From: Patulibacter defluvii
GTDB lineage: Bacteria > Actinomycetota > Thermoleophilia > Solirubrobacterales > Solirubrobacteraceae
Length of the DNA: 64,000 nt
Direction: 5' to 3'
NCBI RefSeq assembly: GCF_034096925.1
Contig: NZ_JAWZSQ010000002.1
Span: 1-64,000 of the forward strand
Shown: positions 60,689-64,000 of the stretch, piece by piece
Layout: each line of letters begins with the position of its first letter
Numbering within the stretch: the stretch's first letter is position 1
Translations under genes and position numbers: made by a program
Notes under the pieces: model-generated
Databases searched by the model: none
Told to the model about the DNA's origin: nothing
Seen by the model: only the letters and a program-made list of their open reading frames with translations

Positions 60689-61695
60689 TCGAGACGGTGC
60701 TCGGGCCGATCGCGCCCGACGAGCTGGGGCCGACCTCGATGCACGAGCACCTGGTCAGCGACGCCCGGGTGCTCCACTCGCCCGCCCGCGACGAGACCCC
60801 GCCGGGCACGACGGTCTCGATCGAGACGCTCGGCTTCCTGCGCTGGAACCTGCTCGGGCTGGAGGACAACCTGGTCCTCGACGACCCCGACCTGGCCGTC
60901 CGCGAGCTCGGCCACGCCGCCGAGCTGGGCCAGCGGGCGGTCGTCGACCTGACCTCGTGGGGGCTCGGCGCGGATCCGCGGCGGCTGCCGGAGATCGCCC
61001 GCCGCAGCGGGATGCACGTGGTCGCCGGGGTCGGGATGTACCTGGACCGGCCGCACCCGTCGTGGGTCGCCGGGCTCGACGACGACGCCCTCGCCGCCCG
61101 CTTCGTGGCAGCGCTCGAGGACGAGCTGGAGGACGCCGGCTTCCGCGCCGGGATCGTCGGGATCGTCGGCACCAGCGAGCCGATCACGCCCTCGGAGTCG
61201 CGGGTCCTGCGGGCGACCGCGGCGGCGGCCGGCGCGACCGGCGCGCCGCTGACGATCCGGCTCGACCCGGCGGCCCGCCGCGGGCCCGAGGTGCTGGAGG
61301 CGGTCCTCGCCGCCGGCTGCCCGGCGCAGCAGGTGATCTTCGGCAACGTCGACGAGTTCCTCGACGCCGGCTACCTCGGCGAGCTGGCGGCCGCGGGCGC
61401 GACGCTCGAGTGGTGCTTCGGCAACGAGGCCTACTATCGCGACGGCTACAAGGACCCGACCGACGCCGAGCGGCTCGACCTCTTCGTCGCGATGCTCGCC
61501 GCCGACCCGGCGCTGGTCGACCGCTGCGTGATGGGCTGCTCGGTTTGGACCAAGACCCAGCTGCGGGCCTACGGCGGGATGGGCTACGACCACCTGCTGC
61601 GGCGGATCGTGCCCGAGCTGCGCCGGCGCGGCGTCGAGCAGGCCGCGATCGACCGGATGCTGGTCGTCAACCCGGCGCGGCTGCTGGATCGCTGA
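60685..61695 (+). CDS. Phosphotriesterase-like protein 3, metal ligands largely replaced
   Basis: A 336-residue paralogue of the protein at 45712. It retains TSMHEHLV but has VGIVGTSEP at the bridging residue, Arg for the strand-5 His (LTIRLDP), Asn for the strand-6 His (FGNVDEF) and no strand-8 Asp (MGCSVWTKTQLRAYGG). The shared new residues (VWTK, LRAYGG.GYDHL, LEWCFGNE/LKWCFGYE) are conserved between the two, which suggests selection for a new function, not decay. ATG overlaps the ATPase stop, so it is made together with the importer. Its end overlaps the MFS gene by 29 nt. Confidence 0.87.
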   Translation: MIETVLGPIAPDELGPTSMHEHLVSDARVLHSPARDETPPGTTVSIETLGFLRWNLLGLEDNLVLDDPDLAVRELGHAAELGQRAVVDLTSWGLGADPRRLPEIARRSGMHVVAGVGMYLDRPHPSWVAGLDDDALAARFVAALEDELEDAGFRAGIVGIVGTSEPITPSESRVLRATAAAAGATGAPLTIRLDPAARRGPEVLEAVLAAGCPAQQVIFGNVDEFLDAGYLGELAAAGATLEWCFGNEAYYRDGYKDPTDAERLDLFVAMLAADPALVDRCVMGCSVWTKTQLRAYGGMGYDHLLRRIVPELRRRGVEQAAIDRMLVVNPARLLDR

Positions 61696-62950
61696 CCGGC
61701 GGCAGCGGCGGGGCCGCGACCGGCGGCCCGGCCGGGGGTCGCGGCGCGTCGCCGCCGCGCCGCAGCAGCACCAGCCCGGCGAGCTGCACGAGCGCCGCCG
61801 CCCCGAAGACGGCGCCCTCGTCCCAGTGGGCCGCGATCACGCCGCCGAGCAGCGCCCCGAGCGCGATCCCGAGGTCGATGCAGCCGGCGAAGACGCCGAT
61901 CCCCGCCGCGCGCTGGGCGGGATGGAGGCCGTCGGTGGCCAGCATCACCAGCGACGGGTAGAGCGGCGAGAACCCGAACCCGACCAGCGCCGCCCCGAGC
62001 GCCGCCACGCCCCAGGTCGACGCGAGCCCGAGCACGGCCAGGCCGAGCGCCAGCAGCACCAGCGAGGCGGTCGCGGTCCGGGTCGGGCCCATCCGGTCGG
62101 GCAGGCCGCCGAGCAGCACCCGGGCGGCGATCACGCTGGCGGCGAAGATCGTGTAGACGCTGGCCGCGCCGGTCACGCCGCCCTCGGGCAGCCCCTCGCC
62201 GCGCAGGTGCAGGACGAGGAAGGTCAGGATCACCGACTCGCCGGCGAAGGCGATCGCCGCGACCCCGGCGGGGCGGGCGACCGGCCGCAGCACGTCGCGC
62301 CAGGCGCCGGGCCGCGCCCCGTGGTCGGCCTCCGGCCGCGGCGGCTCGCGCAGCGGCACGACGCAGAGCAGCGCCGCGGCCGAGAGCAGCGCGCAGGCGG
62401 TCCAGACGGCCGAGAACCCGAGCTCGTGGCGGAGCGTCTCGCCGAGCGGCGGGCCGAGCGCGAGCCCGATCCAGATGCTGAGGCCGAAGATGCTGAGGAC
62501 CCGCCCGCGCGCGTGCCGCAGCGCGGTGTCGACCAGCCAGGCCATCGTCCCGAGGTTGATCGCCGCGCCGCCGATCCCGTGCAGCACGCGCCCGGCGGCG
62601 CCGCCGACGGCCGAGGCCGCGACCAGCAGCACCCCCATCCCGACCACGCTGATCACGGCGCCGGCGATCGTCACCCGGCGGCGGCCCCAGCGGTCGGCCA
62701 GCACCCCGACCACGGGCCGCAGGACGACGGCGACGATCGGGCCGGCGCCGACCACCAGGCCGACGGTGGTGGCGCTGCCGCCCAGCTCCTCGCGCACGAA
62801 CAGCGGCAGCACCGGGGTCGAGGCGCCGTTGGCCAGGCAGGAGAGCAGCGAGGCGGCGAAGACCGGCCAGAACGCCGCCCCGATCGTGGTGGCGGGCGTC
62901 AGCGCCGCGGGCGACCAGCGGCGGGACGGAGAAGGGGCCGATGCGCTCAC
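61667..62950 (-). CDS. Major facilitator superfamily transporter
   Basis: A 427-residue protein with 12 predicted helices. The loop 2-3 motif is GVLADRWGRRRVTIAGAVIS and its second-half counterpart LGGLPDRMGPTRTATASL, both MFS signatures. The substrate is unknown; it may export an intermediate or import a related compound. GTG at 62950 is chosen over a TTG at 62965, because a -10-like TATCCG (62957-62962, minus strand) sits 6 nt before it. Controlled by operator 9. Confidence 0.88.
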   Translation of the reverse strand: MSASAPSPSRRWSPAALTPATTIGAAFWPVFAASLLSCLANGASTPVLPLFVREELGGSATTVGLVVGAGPIVAVVLRPVVGVLADRWGRRRVTIAGAVISVVGMGVLLVAASAVGGAAGRVLHGIGGAAINLGTMAWLVDTALRHARGRVLSIFGLSIWIGLALGPPLGETLRHELGFSAVWTACALLSAAALLCVVPLREPPRPEADHGARPGAWRDVLRPVARPAGVAAIAFAGESVILTFLVLHLRGEGLPEGGVTGAASVYTIFAASVIAARVLLGGLPDRMGPTRTATASLVLLALGLAVLGLASTWGVAALGAALVGFGFSPLYPSLVMLATDGLHPAQRAAGIGVFAGCIDLGIALGALLGGVIAAHWDEGAVFGAAALVQLAGLVLLRRGGDAPRPPAGPPVAAPPLPPVSDPAAAPG

Positions 62951-62957
62951 CTGAAAC

Positions 62958-62987
62958 GGATACAATCACAACGTGTCTGCATCCAAC
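62958..62987. promoter_or_regulatory. 21-bp tandem operator 9 (MFS gene)
   Basis: GGATACAAT (62958-62966) and GCATCCAAC (62979-62987), starts 21 bp apart. The proximal core overlaps the -10-like hexamer of the minus-strand MFS gene. Confidence 0.75.
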
Positions 62988-63051
62988 CACCGGAAGGGCC
63001 TCGATTCGCCCCCGGACGGACCGGGTGTGCGGGTCCCGATCTCCAAAGGTT

Positions 63052-63081
63052 GTATCCAAAGTGGTAGAGTTCGGATCCGAT
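63052..63081. promoter_or_regulatory. 21-bp tandem operator 10 (class-V PLP enzyme unit)
   Basis: GTATCCAAA (63052-63060) and GGATCCGAT (63073-63081), starts 21 bp apart. A weaker GGGTCCCGA at 63031 is another 21 bp upstream. TAGAGT (63065-63070) may be the -10; the second core runs into the ATG at 63080. Confidence 0.75.
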
Positions 63082-63175
63082 GAGCGCTCCGTCGCGACGA
63101 CATAGGCCTCGTCAGGGCCACGGCCGCCGTGGGCGGCCCGTCGGCCCGGCGCGTGACGGCGGGAGCCCGCGGTGA
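63080..63175 (+). CDS. 31-codon Arg-rich leader ORF coupled to the PLP enzyme gene
   Basis: ATG at 63080 starts MSAPSRRHRPRQGHGRRGRP and ends with a TGA at 63173-63175 that overlaps the next GTG (63172) as GTGA. It begins 9 nt after a -10-like TAGAGT. The peptide is low-complexity, so a leader for translational coupling is more likely than a functional protein. Confidence 0.4.
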   Translation: MSAPSRRHRPRQGHGRRGRPVGPARDGGSPR

Positions 63176-64000
63176 GCGACGCCGTGCCTCCCGCGGAGCT
63201 GCCGCCGATCGACGTCGCGGCCGAGCGCCGCCGCACGCCCGGCGCGGCCCACGGGCACCACCTGAACGCCGCCGGCGCCGCGCTCGCCTCCGAGGCGGTG
63301 CTCGACACCGTCATCCGCCACCTGCGGCTGGAGGCGCGGATGGGCGGCTACGAGGCGGCCGCCGCGGTCCGCCCGCGGATCGAGGGCGTCTACGCGCAGG
63401 CGGCGGCGCTGCTCAACGCGCGCGCAGAGGACATCGCCCAGGTCGAGAGCGCCACCGTCGCCTGGCAGCGGGCGATCGACGCCCTCCACCTGGCCCCCGG
63501 CGACCGGGTGCTGGTCGGCCGGTCGAGCTACGTCAGCTCGGCCCTCAACCTGCTCGAGCTGGAGCGGGTGCGGGGGATCGAGATCGAGATCGTCCCCTCC
63601 GACGACGGCGGCCGGATCGACCTCGAGCGGCTCGAGGCCGCCCTCCGCCGGCCGGCGGCGCTGGTGACCGTCTCGCACGTGCCGACCTCGTCCGGGCTGG
63701 TCGAGCCGGTCGCCGAGGTCGGCCTGCTGGCCCGCGCGGCCGGCGTGCCCTACCTGCTGGACGCGACCCAGTCGGTCGGCCAGCTGCCGGTCGACGTCGA
63801 GCGGATCGCCTGCGACCTGCTCTTCACCACCGGGCGCAAGTTCCTCCGCGGGCCCCGCGGCACCGGGCTGCTGTACGTCGCCCCCGGCATCCGCGACCGG
63901 CTGCGGCCGCCGGCGCCCGACGTCCGCGGCGCGGTCTGGACGGCCGAGCGCGCCTTCGACCTCCACCCGACCGCCTGGCGGTTCGAGACCTGGGAGGCGT
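63172..64000 (+). CDS. Class-V PLP-dependent aminotransferase/lyase (partial, cut by window end)
   Basis: The first 276 residues of a fold-type I PLP enzyme. HLNAAGAALASEAVLDTVIRHL is the N-terminal gate, VESATVAWQRAI the phosphate-binding turn, LLDATQSVGQLPVDV holds the PLP Asp/Gln, and TTGRKFLRGPRGTGLLYV the Schiff-base Lys. The KFLRGPRGTG form is seen in EgtE-like C-S lyases and isopenicillin-N-epimerase-like proteins rather than IscS. The reaction cannot be fixed. GTG with a Shine-Dalgarno GGGAG 6 nt upstream, overlapping the leader ORF stop. Confidence 0.88.
   Translation, partial: MSDAVPPAELPPIDVAAERRRTPGAAHGHHLNAAGAALASEAVLDTVIRHLRLEARMGGYEAAAAVRPRIEGVYAQAAALLNARAEDIAQVESATVAWQRAIDALHLAPGDRVLVGRSSYVSSALNLLELERVRGIEIEIVPSDDGGRIDLERLEAALRRPAALVTVSHVPTSSGLVEPVAEVGLLARAAGVPYLLDATQSVGQLPVDVERIACDLLFTTGRKFLRGPRGTGLLYVAPGIRDRLRPPAPDVRGAVWTAERAFDLHPTAWRFETWEA

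Noticed and set aside
41697..63081. The 21-bp paired motifs read as -35/-10 elements of an alternative sigma factor
   Set aside because: The two cores are near-identical and palindromic, their position relative to the start codon varies, and separate TTGAxx/TAnnnT elements can be found (41693-41721; 57743-57771). A repressor or activator site fits better, though this is not proven.

Overview
The window is very GC-rich DNA (well over 70% G+C by eye) with GTG and TTG starts, many 4-nt ATGA/GTGA gene overlaps, an ECF sigma/anti-sigma pair, a DsbA-VKOR-DsbA set, CopC-CopD, VapBC and secreted HtaA-like repeats. This points to a soil actinobacterium; a Thermoleophilia/Solirubrobacterales-type genome (Conexibacter or Patulibacter relatives) is my inference, not proven by any marker here. 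A recurring architectural trait is a TAnnnT -10 hexamer placed 6-9 nt before the start codon, implying many leaderless mRNAs.

Region 1 (1-24 kb) is mostly core and envelope functions: an acyltransferase coupled to an unusual SRPBCC/acyl-CoA ligase fusion, an RpiB-like protein with a bicupin, a molybdopterin oxidoreductase whose [4Fe-4S] cysteines are replaced, MurL and a MurD-type ligase (together suggesting the L-Glu addition/epimerisation route of peptidoglycan synthesis), an AlkX/YcaQ-type glycosylase, the ECF/anti-sigma pair, a PQQ-type sugar dehydrogenase lipoprotein, a cell-wall hydrolase, copper (CopCD) and disulfide (DsbA/VKOR/DsbA) modules, VapBC and aconitase.

Region 2 (24-41.6 kb) holds a secreted HtaA-like protein, an M20 peptidase and Tag, then a guanidine/urea-type nitrogen cluster: allophanate hydrolase, a carboxyltransferase-only relative of urea carboxylase, two UAAP/DUF1989 proteins (carboxyguanidine deiminase type), a GntR/HutC regulator and an APC permease, with a shared GntR-type operator over both promoters. 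It is followed by an SDR, a CAP-domain protein, M42 and M20 peptidases, a HAD phosphatase, a D-2-hydroxyacid dehydrogenase and a DsbA-family protein.

Region 3 (41.7 kb to the window end) is the most remarkable part: a catabolic island of about 20 genes in at least ten transcription units. It contains two paralogous M24 (creatinase/prolidase-fold) enzymes, three phosphotriesterase-like proteins (one intact, two with the metal ligands replaced in the same way), protocatechuate 3,4-dioxygenase, a serine beta-lactamase-fold hydrolase, an MBL-fold hydrolase, a CDA-fold deaminase, an aldehyde dehydrogenase, two amidohydrolases, a GMC oxidoreductase, a polyamine-type ABC importer, an MFS transporter and a class-V PLP enzyme cut by the window end. 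Every promoter region of the island carries the same operator: two G-N-A-T-N-C type cores (best GGATCCAAT) whose starts are exactly 21 bp apart. I found ten such pairs. This marks an apparently undescribed single-regulator regulon for an unknown, probably nitrogen-containing substrate. The regulator gene is not in the window.
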